Below, piece by piece: positions 1 through 8,113 of a DNA stretch of 24,692 bases. Under the pieces are notes generated by a model. That model made no database searches and was not told the origin of the DNA. It saw only the letters and a list, made by a program, of their open reading frames with translations. The stretch covers positions 1 to 24,692 of the forward strand of contig JAFWQM010000025.1 in the NCBI GenBank assembly GCA_017509065.1, given 5' to 3'. Position 1 is the first letter of the stretch. Every line of letters starts with the position of its first letter. A program made the translations under genes and the position numbers. The stretch comes from Clostridia bacterium (GTDB taxonomy: Bacteria > Bacillota_A > Clostridia > Christensenellales > Aristaeellaceae).

Positions 1-210
1 CCAGGGAATAATCCCTGGTGGGAAAGCTCGCTTTCCCCAGAGATTTTCCCGGCTTTCTTGGGCCAGAAGCCCTCAAACTTTCCGTAACTCCAGCGCAACA
101 GGCGCAGCTTGTTGGTATATCCCAACGATGTTATTTCGCCAATTGCGGGTCCAGGGGGATCATCCCCCTGGTCGGGGTCTGGGGCGGATAGCCCCAGGGT
201 TCCCCTTGTT
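1..210 (-). repeat. Element A, copy 1 (truncated by window edge)
   Basis: This is a hairpin-rich non-coding repeat read on the minus strand from 210 downwards, cut off by the window start. From its 5' end it has hairpin P1 (7-bp stem CTGGGGC/GCCCCAG at 179-197), hairpin P2 (CCAGGGGG/CCCCCTGG at 151-171), a block starting GGCGAA (140-135), a conserved GTTACGGAAAG block near 77-90, and a GGGAAAGC/GCTTTCCC hairpin near 20-40. The same order of blocks recurs at 17949 and 23149. It begins 48 nt past the purB stop in purB's direction. No convincing terminator lies between purB and it, so it may be part of the purB 3' UTR. I see no coding potential. Confidence 0.8.
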
Positions 211-258
211 TGATTTCTGTAGAGTTTTTTACTCTTGAAAACGTAGCAATTAACAGAA

Positions 259-1698
259 TTAAACGTTGATTTCCTGTGCTTTTGCTTCCTTGCCTTCATT
301 GGCGGCGAGCAGGGGGAAGATCACGGTGTTCAGGTATTCTTTCGTCTGCAAAGCGGCGCAGCCGATATAGTTTTCCGGCAGCAGCGCCTTTTCCAGCGCT
401 TCTTCGTCGGCCTGGAATGCGGGGTCGGCGGCGATACGGGACAGCAGGTCGCAGGGCTTGCCCTCCATTTTCACCGCGTTGGCAGCGGCGATGGAATGCA
501 ACCGGATATGCTCGTGCAGCTCCTGCCGGTCGCCGCCCCGCTCCACCGCGTCCATGAGGATGTTTTCGGTGGCCATGAAGGGCAGCTCTTCTTTCAGGTG
601 CTTTTCGATCACCTTGTCGTATACCACCAGCCCGGAAGCGATGTTCAGGTACAGGCTTAAGATGGCGTCAGCGCAAAGGAAGCCTTCCGCCAGGGACAGG
701 CGGCGGTTGGCGCTGTCGTCCAGGGTGCGCTCAAACCACTGCTCCGCGGCGGTCATGGCCCCGTTCTGGGCGTTGGAAATCAGGAAGCGGCTGAGGGCGG
801 TCATACGCTCGGAGCGCATGGGATTGCGCTTGTAGGCCATGGCGGAGGAGCCGATCTGGTTCTTTTCAAAGGGCTCCTCGATCTCCTTCTTGTGGGCCAG
901 CAGGCGGATGTCGTTGGCGAATTTGTGGGCGCTCTGGCCAATCTGGGACAGGGCGTTCAGAACGCGGGAATCCGTCTTGCGGGAATAGGTTTGCCCCGAT
1001 ACGGGGACAGCGGCGGCAAAGCCCATCTTTTCAGAAATGAGGACGTCCAGTTTCTTCACCTTTTCAAAGTCGCCGTGAAACAGTTCCAGAAAGCTGGCCT
1101 GGGTGCCGGTGGTGCCCTTGCAGCCCAGGGGCTTTAAGGTGGACAGGCAGAAGTCGATTTCCTCCAGGTCAAGGGTCAAATCATTCAGCCACAGGGTCGC
1201 CCGCTTGCCCACGGTGGTGGGTTGGGCGGACTGGAAATGGGTGAAGGCCAGGCAGGGCTGGGCGGCGTGCTGCTCCGCGAACTGAGACAGCGCCTTGATG
1301 ACCGCTACCAGCCGGGCACGAACCAGCCGCAGCGCGTCCCGCAGGATCAGCACATCAGCGTTGTCGCCCACATAGCAGGAGGTGGCGCCCAGGTGGATGA
1401 TGGGCCGGGCGGTGGGGCACTGGTCGCCCCAGGCGTGAATGTGGGCCATCACGTCGTGGCGCAGCTTCTTTTCATACGCCGCCGCCGCGTCAAAGTCGAT
1501 ATCCGTTTGGTGGGCCTTCATTTCATTGATCTGCGCGTCTGTGATCGGCAGGCCCAATGCCTGCTCTGATTCGGCTAAGATGATCCACAGCTTCCGCCAC
1601 AGGGAAAACTTGTTCTGGGCGGAGAAAAGATACTGCATTTCCCTGCTGGCATAGCGGGTGGAGAAAGGGGAGAGATAACCCTCGTAGTTTTCAGGCAT
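259..1698 (-). CDS. purB: Adenylosuccinate lyase
   Basis: The 479-residue product belongs to the fumarase/aspartase superfamily. PurB splits SAICAR to AICAR and adenylosuccinate to AMP, releasing fumarate in both steps of purine synthesis, in the cytoplasm as a homotetramer. Visible signatures are [14 protein letters not shown] (from residue 102), the catalytic-His block [14 protein letters not shown] (His144), and the mobile signature loop [11 protein letters not shown] (273-283) carrying the catalytic serine. The length and these motifs match the longer, human-like PurB type (human ADSL is about 484 residues). The start is supported by AGGAGG about 10 nt upstream of the ATG. The gene stands alone: the upstream neighbour is separated by 223 bp and the 3' side runs into element A. 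I found no convincing promoter in the upstream 223 bp. Confidence 0.97.
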   Translation of the reverse strand: MPENYEGYLSPFSTRYASREMQYLFSAQNKFSLWRKLWIILAESEQALGLPITDAQINEMKAHQTDIDFDAAAAYEKKLRHDVMAHIHAWGDQCPTARPIIHLGATSCYVGDNADVLILRDALRLVRARLVAVIKALSQFAEQHAAQPCLAFTHFQSAQPTTVGKRATLWLNDLTLDLEEIDFCLSTLKPLGCKGTTGTQASFLELFHGDFEKVKKLDVLISEKMGFAAAVPVSGQTYSRKTDSRVLNALSQIGQSAHKFANDIRLLAHKKEIEEPFEKNQIGSSAMAYKRNPMRSERMTALSRFLISNAQNGAMTAAEQWFERTLDDSANRRLSLAEGFLCADAILSLYLNIASGLVVYDKVIEKHLKEELPFMATENILMDAVERGGDRQELHEHIRLHSIAAANAVKMEGKPCDLLSRIAADPAFQADEEALEKALLPENYIGCAALQTKEYLNTVIFPLLAANEGKEAKAQEINV

Positions 1699-1921
1699 GG
1701 CGCGTCAACCTCCTGGTCGAAGTATTCAGAAAGATATGTCAAAAATGTGGTTGAAAATGCATTGATTGTGGAATTGCCGCTTCTTTGTCTGACCTTTCTT
1801 TTTCAATTGGTCTTTCTTTGCTTACTCTTTTCTGTTGTTATCTGGCTTATCCTCTCACAGCAGGCTGTTTTGTTGGCGTTATAATCATCTATTGAAAAAA
1901 ATCTGCGAGAGTATGACGCTC

Positions 1922-3514
1922 TTAGCGCTGAACCAGTTCACTTACGTTGATTCCGGAATACTCCGCGCTGATTCCCTTGGTGCTCCCCAGAATACCGGCA
2001 TATACTAACAATTTGTAATCCGGGTTATCGGCCTCTTCAGGGGAGATTCTGAATGTCCATTGCTTATCTCCAACCTCAGCGCTGTAGAAGATATCAAAAA
2101 TTTGCTGCCGGATGACCTTTTTGCTGTTATTGTCATATACAAGAACGGTCACACCATCGCTTTCATTTCCGGTCAGGGTGACTGCGTCAAATGAAAATCG
2201 ATAAGTGTTTCCCGGCTTAATGTCTACGGGCAGTGCTTTATGTCTGTAGTTGCTACTATCCGACTTGGTAATGGACACATCATAGCTGCTCAGGAGGATC
2301 GTCTCTTCCAGAATCTCCGGATTGGGAGCATCTTTGACGCCAAGATTAGCGTAATCCTCGGTCGCTTCTGCTGAATAGCGCATCATTAATACCAAATCCG
2401 GCTTGCTCCACAAGCAGTATTCCGCGATTTCTGAAGCTGTATAGTGCCTAGGATCAATGACCTCCACCTCCTTGAAGGCGGTGGATAAAAAGGATTGCAG
2501 CGGGAGAGAAAAGCTGTCCTTGATGATCAAGATCTTCTGATTGTTCGGCGCTCCGGGATTCAGATGCTTGACATAGGGATAATCACCGCCGATATAGACA
2601 CAATACGCGTTATAGTTAAAATAATCCCGCGTTTCAATGTATTTTGAGCGAATATTGGCATCCTCAAAATCGCCCTTAAATAACTGCTTTTTATGGGGAA
2701 TGATGCAGGTCATACTGGTTTCAAATTCCGGCGTATACCAGATCAGAGGATCGGTGCCGATACACCACGCTCCTACGCGCTTCCCATGGCTGCCCAGGAA
2801 CCAATTATCCTTTGCATGCCGAATCCACAGAGCGGGATTAACAAGGGAGGTATCGATGGACGGATCTCCCTCGGCCAGCCTGTTCATAATGATCTGAAAC
2901 GCCTTCATCGCGCCATCCGGGTTCCAGTGATGATCTGTCCTGTAAAAGTATTGATCAATCTGACTGATACTATAGGATAATTCTTCTCTCAGATCAATCG
3001 TTTCAACGGAGGACCCGGTCAACGCTGCAAGCAGGTTATCAGCCATTTCGTTAGGTAAATTGAGCAGACCGACCGGAAGAACTTCCCCTTGTGTATCGAT
3101 CTTGCTGGGCGCGGCAACAAAAATAAACCGAGAACCAATCGCTTTCAGATATTCAGAGAAATTATGCAATTCGGTGCAATATTGCTTTGAGTGCTCAGCG
3201 CTCCCCTGAAAGGTCGATACTGAATTTGCAAGCATGCCATTGTCCAGCAGCACGCACTTGTTTATCTCCTTTCTGCCGCTGAGCTTCATTGACAGTCCAA
3301 AACAGTTGACCAAGTCATTCTTTTCCCATAAATTGTTAGATTCATATGCCTCAACAATCTGATCCTTCATCCCATCAAAATCAGTTCTGCCTTCAATAAA
3401 AGACTGGATAAGCGGTGATATAATCGATACATTGTTCACACCCATGACTATAATCAGTACGCAGACGAAAATGGACGCGACGAGCCTTGCAATATCCGGA
3501 AAGGCGCTTTTCAT
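1922..3514 (-). CDS. DHHW/AlgX-like (SGNH-type) polysaccharide O-acetylation protein
   Basis: The 530-residue protein has one N-terminal membrane segment (about residues 8-28) and a large extracytoplasmic part. The DHHW motif sits at 194-197. KDSFS at 332-336 offers a candidate catalytic serine (Ser334), and together with Asp194 and His196 it would make an AlgX/AlgJ-like triad; that assignment is inferred from the family. Residues from about 400 to the end look like a beta-sandwich carbohydrate-binding domain, as in AlgX. It is the last gene of the cassette, 15 nt after the MBOAT stop, with AAGGAGGA upstream of the ATG. In known systems an MBOAT protein exports the acetyl group and an AlgX/J/DHHW partner attaches it to a polysaccharide. 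The polymer here is unknown. Confidence 0.85.
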   Translation of the reverse strand: MKSAFPDIARLVASIFVCVLIIVMGVNNVSIISPLIQSFIEGRTDFDGMKDQIVEAYESNNLWEKNDLVNCFGLSMKLSGRKEINKCVLLDNGMLANSVSTFQGSAEHSKQYCTELHNFSEYLKAIGSRFIFVAAPSKIDTQGEVLPVGLLNLPNEMADNLLAALTGSSVETIDLREELSYSISQIDQYFYRTDHHWNPDGAMKAFQIIMNRLAEGDPSIDTSLVNPALWIRHAKDNWFLGSHGKRVGAWCIGTDPLIWYTPEFETSMTCIIPHKKQLFKGDFEDANIRSKYIETRDYFNYNAYCVYIGGDYPYVKHLNPGAPNNQKILIIKDSFSLPLQSFLSTAFKEVEVIDPRHYTASEIAEYCLWSKPDLVLMMRYSAEATEDYANLGVKDAPNPEILEETILLSSYDVSITKSDSSNYRHKALPVDIKPGNTYRFSFDAVTLTGNESDGVTVLVYDNNSKKVIRQQIFDIFYSAEVGDKQWTFRISPEEADNPDYKLLVYAGILGSTKGISAEYSGINVSELVQR

Positions 3515-3529
3515 ACAAAGCCTTCCTCC

Positions 3530-4963
3530 TTAGAAATTGAAGTAGACGAATGGATTGTGGGAGCTGACCACCAGACAGGATATGCTGACAACAAACAATG
3601 CGATTTCTACAATATAGTAAATACAGCATGCTGTATTGAATACGACGCCTTTTTTCCAGGGGATTCGCTCACCGAGCCATTTGAGCACTGGCACTGAAAA
3701 CAGTATGCCAAGCAGTATATACAAATGATAGTCCGACAGATAAAACTGGAACGAGCCATCCATGAGCGGCTGTCCGGCAAGACCGAACATCGTTTTCATG
3801 TAATGAAACGCAAATGCCAGCGTATCAGACCGGAACAGTACCCAGCCTATCACCACGGTCAGCAGCGTAACCACACGGTAAATCACTCGTATCGCAGGCT
3901 TTGCCGCCTTCAGCTTCTGAGGAATACTGAGCAGCTTTTCTATAGAAATGATCACACCATACATGAGACCCCAGATAATAAAAGTCCAGTTGGCGCCATG
4001 CCAGATTCCGGTCAGCAGCCATACAGCAAACAGATTGAATAATAAGCGGGCCTTACTTTTGACCTTGGATCCGCCCAGCGGAAAATACACGTAATCCCTG
4101 AACCACGAGCCCAGGGATATGTGCCATCTGCGCCAGAATTCCGTGATAGTCAAGGAAGAATATGGGTAATCAAAGTTTTCTTCTGTATCGAATCCAAGCA
4201 TAGCCGCCAAGCCGATGGCCATGTCGGAATATCCGGAGAAATCATAGTAAATCTGGAGCGTATAGCAAATTGCGCCCAGCCAGGCCATCCCAACGCTGTT
4301 GGCCCTGGTCGTAAACGTTATTTTCACTAAATTGGACAGTATATCCGCAAGGAGTATCTTCTTGTTAAAGCCCAGCACGAACCGCATCAGGCCCTGCGAA
4401 AACGCGGTGAACGTCACGTTTCTGTCGAGGAGCTTTTGTTCCATCAATGGATAGCGCCCGATAGGGCCCGAAAGAATCTGAGGGAAAAAAGATATATACA
4501 TTCCGTAGTAGAGAGGATTTCTCTGTGCGGCCGCAGTTCCTCTGTATACATCGACAGCGTAACTGATACTCTTAAAAGTAAAAAAGGAAATGCCGATAGG
4601 AATCGCGATGCTCGCATTCTGATTTGTATTTGACTGAACCGGAAGCAATGGCTTCAACACTTCCATCATGAAATCCCAATACTTATAAAAAAAGAGAATT
4701 CCGACATTCAGCGTGATAACAAAAGCAAGCAGCCACTTTCTCCCCTTGCTGCCGCTTTTAAACTCCGCCATGCCAAGAATCAGAACATAGTTCAAAAGAA
4801 ATGATATGATCAGAACGCTCAGGGATTGGATATTTCCCCAAGCGTAAAAGAACAGGCTGGCAGCCAAAATAAAATAATTCTTTATTCCTTTAGGCAGCAG
4901 ATAGTAGATGCCAAATACAACCGGAAAGAATAAAAACAAAAATTCCAAGCTTGAGAACGCCAT
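3530..4963 (-). CDS. MBOAT family O-acyltransferase (AlgI/DltB-like)
   Basis: This 477-residue polytopic membrane protein carries MBOAT hallmarks: the N-terminal FSSLEFLFLFFP segment, SYAVDVYRG (134-142), FWRRWHISLGSWFRDYVYFP (276-295) and WHGANW (321-326) with the invariant active-site His322. Family members pass an acyl group, usually acetyl, across the membrane to an extracellular acceptor such as alginate, teichoic acid or an exopolysaccharide. DltB is less likely because no dltA, dltC or dltD neighbours are present, and the next gene encodes a DHHW/AlgX-type partner as in exopolysaccharide acetylation loci. GAGGT lies 7 nt upstream of the ATG. It is probably co-transcribed with the deacetylase gene upstream (36-nt gap) and the DHHW gene downstream. 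Confidence 0.93.
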   Translation of the reverse strand: MAFSSLEFLFLFFPVVFGIYYLLPKGIKNYFILAASLFFYAWGNIQSLSVLIISFLLNYVLILGMAEFKSGSKGRKWLLAFVITLNVGILFFYKYWDFMMEVLKPLLPVQSNTNQNASIAIPIGISFFTFKSISYAVDVYRGTAAAQRNPLYYGMYISFFPQILSGPIGRYPLMEQKLLDRNVTFTAFSQGLMRFVLGFNKKILLADILSNLVKITFTTRANSVGMAWLGAICYTLQIYYDFSGYSDMAIGLAAMLGFDTEENFDYPYSSLTITEFWRRWHISLGSWFRDYVYFPLGGSKVKSKARLLFNLFAVWLLTGIWHGANWTFIIWGLMYGVIISIEKLLSIPQKLKAAKPAIRVIYRVVTLLTVVIGWVLFRSDTLAFAFHYMKTMFGLAGQPLMDGSFQFYLSDYHLYILLGILFSVPVLKWLGERIPWKKGVVFNTACCIYYIVEIALFVVSISCLVVSSHNPFVYFNF

Positions 4964-4999
4964 ATCTGATACCTCAATATGCAGTAATCTTTTACATGC

Positions 5000-5770
5000 T
5001 TACTCCTCAAGATATTCCTTTTTCCTGACCGTCCAGTCGAAGATTTCTTCCTCCGGTTCCAATTCCGGCAGGTTCAGCAGTTCGCTGATGGTGACCATTT
5101 CATAGCCCTGCTCTGCCAGCCAGGAAATGATCTTCTGCAGGCAGTACCAGTCCGCTTTCCGGGCGTGGAACAGGATGATGCTGCCGTTCTGAACGTTTTT
5201 CTTTACCTCGTCCGCGTCGGTGGAGTCAACGTCCCAAAGGATGACATGGGTGTAGCCCACCTTTTCCAATTGCTTCTGATAGGCCGCGTCATGGCTGCCG
5301 AAGGGCGGGCGCAGGGTGCGCAGGGGATAGTGATAGCCCAGCAGGTGGTCGACCACATGCTGAGGATACTTGCTGTACAGAATCTGGTTGAACTGCGTTT
5401 CCTTGGTCATGCGCTTGTGGTGGTGAGTGTGGGTGCCGATTTCGCTGTCGGACGCAGCAATGGCGCGCCAAAGCTCCTTATCTGCATCGGAAAGTTTTTC
5501 TTCCTTGAGCAGGTCGCCCACGGGATAGAAGGTGATGCGCCCGCCGTAGGAGGAAATCAGCTCCCAGGCTTTTTGTACATATTCGAACTCATAGCAGTCG
5601 TCCATGGTGACGGCCACCCGGTGCTCGCTTCGGTCGCCGTTGCGGATGGCGTGGGGCCAGGGATCGTTTTCCTGCCAGTCCAGGCCCGCGCTTTCCGGCA
5701 CGGCTTCCGCAAAAGCGGAGGAAACCAGCAAACATATACAGATCAAACACAACAATATTTTTCTCATCAT
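5000..5770 (-). CDS. Secreted polysaccharide deacetylase (NodB/CE4)
   Basis: The 256-residue product starts with a Sec signal peptide (MMRKILLCLICICLLVSSAFA, likely cut before EA). CE4 motifs follow in order: TMDDCY (Asp57/Asp58), the zinc-binding HTHHH (His114, His118), RPPFG (154-158), LWDVDSTD (178-185) and ILFHA (His202). The metal triad and catalytic residues therefore look intact, although motif 1 has Cys-Tyr where Gly-Pro is usual. CE4 enzymes remove N- or O-acetyl groups from chitin-like polymers, peptidoglycan or exopolysaccharides. An in-frame ATG at 5887 exists, but it lies in the long hairpin at 5843-5887. The ATG at 5770 follows AAAGG at 7 nt and begins the signal peptide, so I chose it. 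It is the first gene of the acyltransferase cassette. Confidence 0.9.
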   Translation of the reverse strand: MMRKILLCLICICLLVSSAFAEAVPESAGLDWQENDPWPHAIRNGDRSEHRVAVTMDDCYEFEYVQKAWELISSYGGRITFYPVGDLLKEEKLSDADKELWRAIAASDSEIGTHTHHHKRMTKETQFNQILYSKYPQHVVDHLLGYHYPLRTLRPPFGSHDAAYQKQLEKVGYTHVILWDVDSTDADEVKKNVQNGSIILFHARKADWYCLQKIISWLAEQGYEMVTISELLNLPELEPEEEIFDWTVRKKEYLEE

Positions 5771-5842
5771 CACATTACCTTTAACAATACTGACAAGGAT
5801 ATAAACAACGAGATTCTTTTTATGGCTTTCTCGGAAAGGGGT

Positions 5843-5887
5843 GTGGGGAAAACCGCTCTTTGGCCTCCAAAGAGCAGTTTTCCCCAC
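5843..5887 (-). repeat. Long solitary hairpin between CofE-like gene and deacetylase
   Basis: GTGGGGAAAAC plus GCTCTTTGG pairs with CCAAAGAGC plus GTTTTCCCCAC: 20 base pairs, one C/A mismatch and a 3-nt loop. It lies 9 nt past the CofE-like stop (minus strand) and just ahead of the deacetylase leader. No T-run follows on either strand, so it is not a standard intrinsic terminator, though it could protect or end the CofE-like mRNA. Its stem resembles the outer stem of element B at 14480-14654. Confidence 0.85.
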
Positions 5888-5896
5888 AAAACTTCG

Positions 5897-6643
5897 TTAC
5901 TTCACCGGCCGAATCAGGATGAGGGGCGTCAGCTCGTCGCCCTGGCCGGAGGGGTTGTCCTGCATGGCGTCCTGAATTTCCTCGTCGGTGAGGGGGAAGC
6001 CCTTGCACTTACCCAGCTGGTCGCGCTGGAGGTCGTTGGCGTCCATGAGCACCACTGGAATGCCGGTCTCTTTGTAGAGTTCGTCGCATAGCTCCACGGG
6101 ATTGCTGGGGTTGATGAGCGCCATTTCCTTGTACACATCGAAGCTGGAACGGAAATAGAAGCCGTCGATGCCGCCGACGCCCTTGCCGCAGACCTTGTAG
6201 AAAACGCCGTGGATGCCGAAGGGTTTCGTAATGGCGGAGCAGAAGACCGCCAGCAGCACGCGCGGCAGGCCGCATATGTCGATAACCAATTGCAGCTTAT
6301 AGGGCTCGTGCATGCCCACACCGGTCGTGTTGATGCCGGCGAAGCGCCAAAGCAGGTTGGCCCAGAAGCCGGGCTTCACTTCGTCGCGGGTCTTTACGCT
6401 GTTTACGCACATGCACATGACTTTCGCGCCGAAGGACAGCATATCGCCCTCCTGATACAGGGGCCGCACATACTTTTCAACCAGATCCTTCTGGCTTTCG
6501 CCGCGCTGGACGAAATGGGTCTGGATGGCGAAGCGGTCATATTTCCGGCCGTTCTTTCCGGTCACGGTGCCGCGGTCAAAATATACGATGCCGTCCTTTT
6601 CACGGCGCTGATCCTCCAGATTCCGGGAAGGGATGATGCCCAT
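5897..6643 (-). CDS. CofE-like (F420-0:gamma-glutamyl ligase family) protein
   Basis: The 248-residue protein reads as a member of the coenzyme F420-0:L-glutamate ligase (CofE) family. CofE itself adds glutamates to the F420 precursor using GTP. I recognise the family from the overall sequence (for example GFWANLLWRFAGINTTGVG, ITKPFGIHGVFYKV and GIPVVLMDANDL), not from verified catalytic residues. No other F420 gene is in the window, and most Clostridia are not known to make F420, so the true substrate is open. Start choice: an upstream in-frame ATG at 6682 overlaps the -10 box of a strong promoter. The ATG at 6643 has GGAGGT 7 nt upstream and a leader of about 30 nt, so it is preferred. Confidence 0.75.
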   Translation of the reverse strand: MGIIPSRNLEDQRREKDGIVYFDRGTVTGKNGRKYDRFAIQTHFVQRGESQKDLVEKYVRPLYQEGDMLSFGAKVMCMCVNSVKTRDEVKPGFWANLLWRFAGINTTGVGMHEPYKLQLVIDICGLPRVLLAVFCSAITKPFGIHGVFYKVCGKGVGGIDGFYFRSSFDVYKEMALINPSNPVELCDELYKETGIPVVLMDANDLQRDQLGKCKGFPLTDEEIQDAMQDNPSGQGDELTPLILIRPVK

Positions 6644-6680
6644 AGCCGTTACCTCCATAATAAGGAAAGAATTCTTTGCC

Positions 6681-6710
6681 ATTGTACACCCGGGCGGGTC
6701 TATTTGTCAA
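6681..6710 (-). promoter_or_regulatory. Sigma-A promoter of the CofE-like gene
   Basis: On the minus strand, TTGACA (6710-6705) and TACAAT (6686-6681) are separated by 18 nt. This is a near-consensus sigma-A promoter whose transcript would start near 6674. It shows that the ATG at 6682 cannot be the start. Confidence 0.8.
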
Positions 6711-6747
6711 TCATTCCGCATATAGCTTCTTGGAAGGAGGGGAGCAA

Positions 6748-6996
6748 ATGAACGAAGCGCACTGGATGCTGCTGGGGCTGACTGCCGCGCTGACCGCGGC
6801 GCTCGTGATCATCTCCCTGTCCGCCCGTCCCCAAAGCCGCCTGTACTGCTGGACGCGGCGGGTTTTCTGGGCGGCGGCGCTGCTGATCCTCAGCGGTGAA
6901 ATCGGCGGCGTGGGGCTGAACGTATTCACCCTGGCAGCGGTGATTGGGCTGGGTTTTCCGGGGTATGCCGCGGTTTCTGCGCTGTCCTTTTTCTGA
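6748..6996 (+). CDS. bofA: BofA-like inhibitor of pro-sigma-K processing
   Basis: The 82-residue, two-helix membrane protein has membrane segments at about residues 6-25 and 38-82. The C-terminal block GLNVFTLAAVIGLGFPGYAAV matches the BofA pattern of Asn-containing helix followed by G-x-G-x-PG. In Bacillus, BofA sits in the outer forespore membrane and inhibits the SpoIVFB protease until the engulfed forespore signals. AAGGAGGGG lies 6 nt before the ATG. The gene is divergent from the CofE-like gene and converges tail-to-tail with gerAC, leaving a single base between the stops. A CATATAGCT sequence at 6719-6727 is only a weak mother-cell (sigma-E) -10 candidate. The family call rests on the C-terminal motif and size. 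Confidence 0.8.
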   Translation: MNEAHWMLLGLTAALTAALVIISLSARPQSRLYCWTRRVFWAAALLILSGEIGGVGLNVFTLAAVIGLGFPGYAAVSALSFF

Positions 6997-6997
6997 T

Positions 6998-8113
6998 TCA
7001 GTTTTCCATGCAGCGCAAATCTACCTGCACATCCACGTCCGCGCTGCAATAGGCGTCCCGCCATCGCGCCTCTTCCCAGTCCTGCACCGTGGCAAACTGC
7101 CGCACGGCATGACAGCCGAAGCCGAATCCGTCACAGCGCAGGGCCTGCAGGTGCCGGATAACAGCAGTGATATCCTGAACCAACTGCCGAGTGATGAAGG
7201 CTTCATCCGGGGGTTGGCCGGGCGAATACTTTCCTTCGCAGAACACCCGGACAGACAAAAGGACAGGCTCCCGCATGAGCTCCACCCTGATCCCAGCGGG
7301 CCTGGACGCCAGTACGCGGACGGCGTTGTCCTGCCCGTCCCGAAGCGAAAGAGCTTCTACATGCCCCTCCATCAGATGAAGCAGCGCCATTTCATAGCCG
7401 GTCAGGTAGCCAGACACGCAGACGCCGTCCGTTGCCGCAGCACCGAACACCTCCACCGTTTCCGCGCTTCGGCGGGGCAGCTCGCCTGCCAGACTGTCCA
7501 GGGTATTTTCATCGTGATCGGGGGTTGAAGCTGAAAAATCATTCACCGCGCCTAAGATGAACAGCGGGTCGCTGAATCCGTAGCCCAAATCCCGCACCGC
7601 GTCGCAGAGGGTTGTTTTCGGGGTGAAGCCCTTGCCCGCGTAATTGCTCAGGCTGGTTTCCGTGTAGCGGCTCAGGCGTGTGCCCACATAGGGCTTCTGC
7701 GCTTTGGAAAAGTCCGCGGCCCTGCCCTTGCACACGATCACCGCCGCCGAACAGCGAAACCGGGGCAGTGCGTCGATCTGCCGGAGCAGCCTTGCGAAAT
7801 CCTCCTGACACGCGGCGTTTTCGCCGATAATAACTTCCCTGGATTGGGAGAAGTTCAGGGACCGGGGCGTGGCCGCGTTCAGCATGGTCAAGGCGTCGGA
7901 AAAGGTGTGGCCGGAGGCTTCCACCATCAGATAGCTGTCGTCATCGCCGCCCGCCGCCGCGCTGCGCGGCGCTTTGACGGACACGGTCACCTCGCCCGTC
8001 TCGCTCCTGTCCACGGTCAGCGCGATGACCAGCAACTCTTCCTCCAGTTGCCGCGGCGAGCAGCCAGAGAGCACCAAGGCGCAGCACAGCAGAAAAGATA
8101 TAAATCGCTTCAT
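6998..8113 (-). CDS. gerAC: Ger(x)C family spore germination lipoprotein
   Basis: The 371-residue product has a lipoprotein signal: positively charged start, hydrophobic core and lipobox LSGC with Cys18 as the lipidated residue. The following region (LLVIALTVDRSETGEVTVSVKAP, FSQSREVIIGE) is typical of the GerAC subunit, which is anchored outside the inner spore membrane and needed for the nutrient receptor. It is the third gene of gerAA-gerAB-gerAC. Its ATG overlaps the gerAB stop by 4 nt (ATGA), implying translational coupling. Length is in the usual 350-400 residue range. The germinant cannot be inferred from sequence. Confidence 0.93.
   Translation of the reverse strand: MKRFISFLLCCALVLSGCSPRQLEEELLVIALTVDRSETGEVTVSVKAPRSAAAGGDDDSYLMVEASGHTFSDALTMLNAATPRSLNFSQSREVIIGENAACQEDFARLLRQIDALPRFRCSAAVIVCKGRAADFSKAQKPYVGTRLSRYTETSLSNYAGKGFTPKTTLCDAVRDLGYGFSDPLFILGAVNDFSASTPDHDENTLDSLAGELPRRSAETVEVFGAAATDGVCVSGYLTGYEMALLHLMEGHVEALSLRDGQDNAVRVLASRPAGIRVELMREPVLLSVRVFCEGKYSPGQPPDEAFITRQLVQDITAVIRHLQALRCDGFGFGCHAVRQFATVQDWEEARWRDAYCSADVDVQVDLRCMEN

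Noticed and set aside
1714..1742. Promoter for purB based on a minus-strand TTGACA at 1742-1737
   Set aside because: No acceptable -10 box occurs at 16-18 nt spacing.
6719..6727. Sigma-E -10 element (CATATAGCT) for bofA
   Set aside because: Only a partial match, no good -35 element, and the transcript start would fall almost on the ribosome site; too weak to call.
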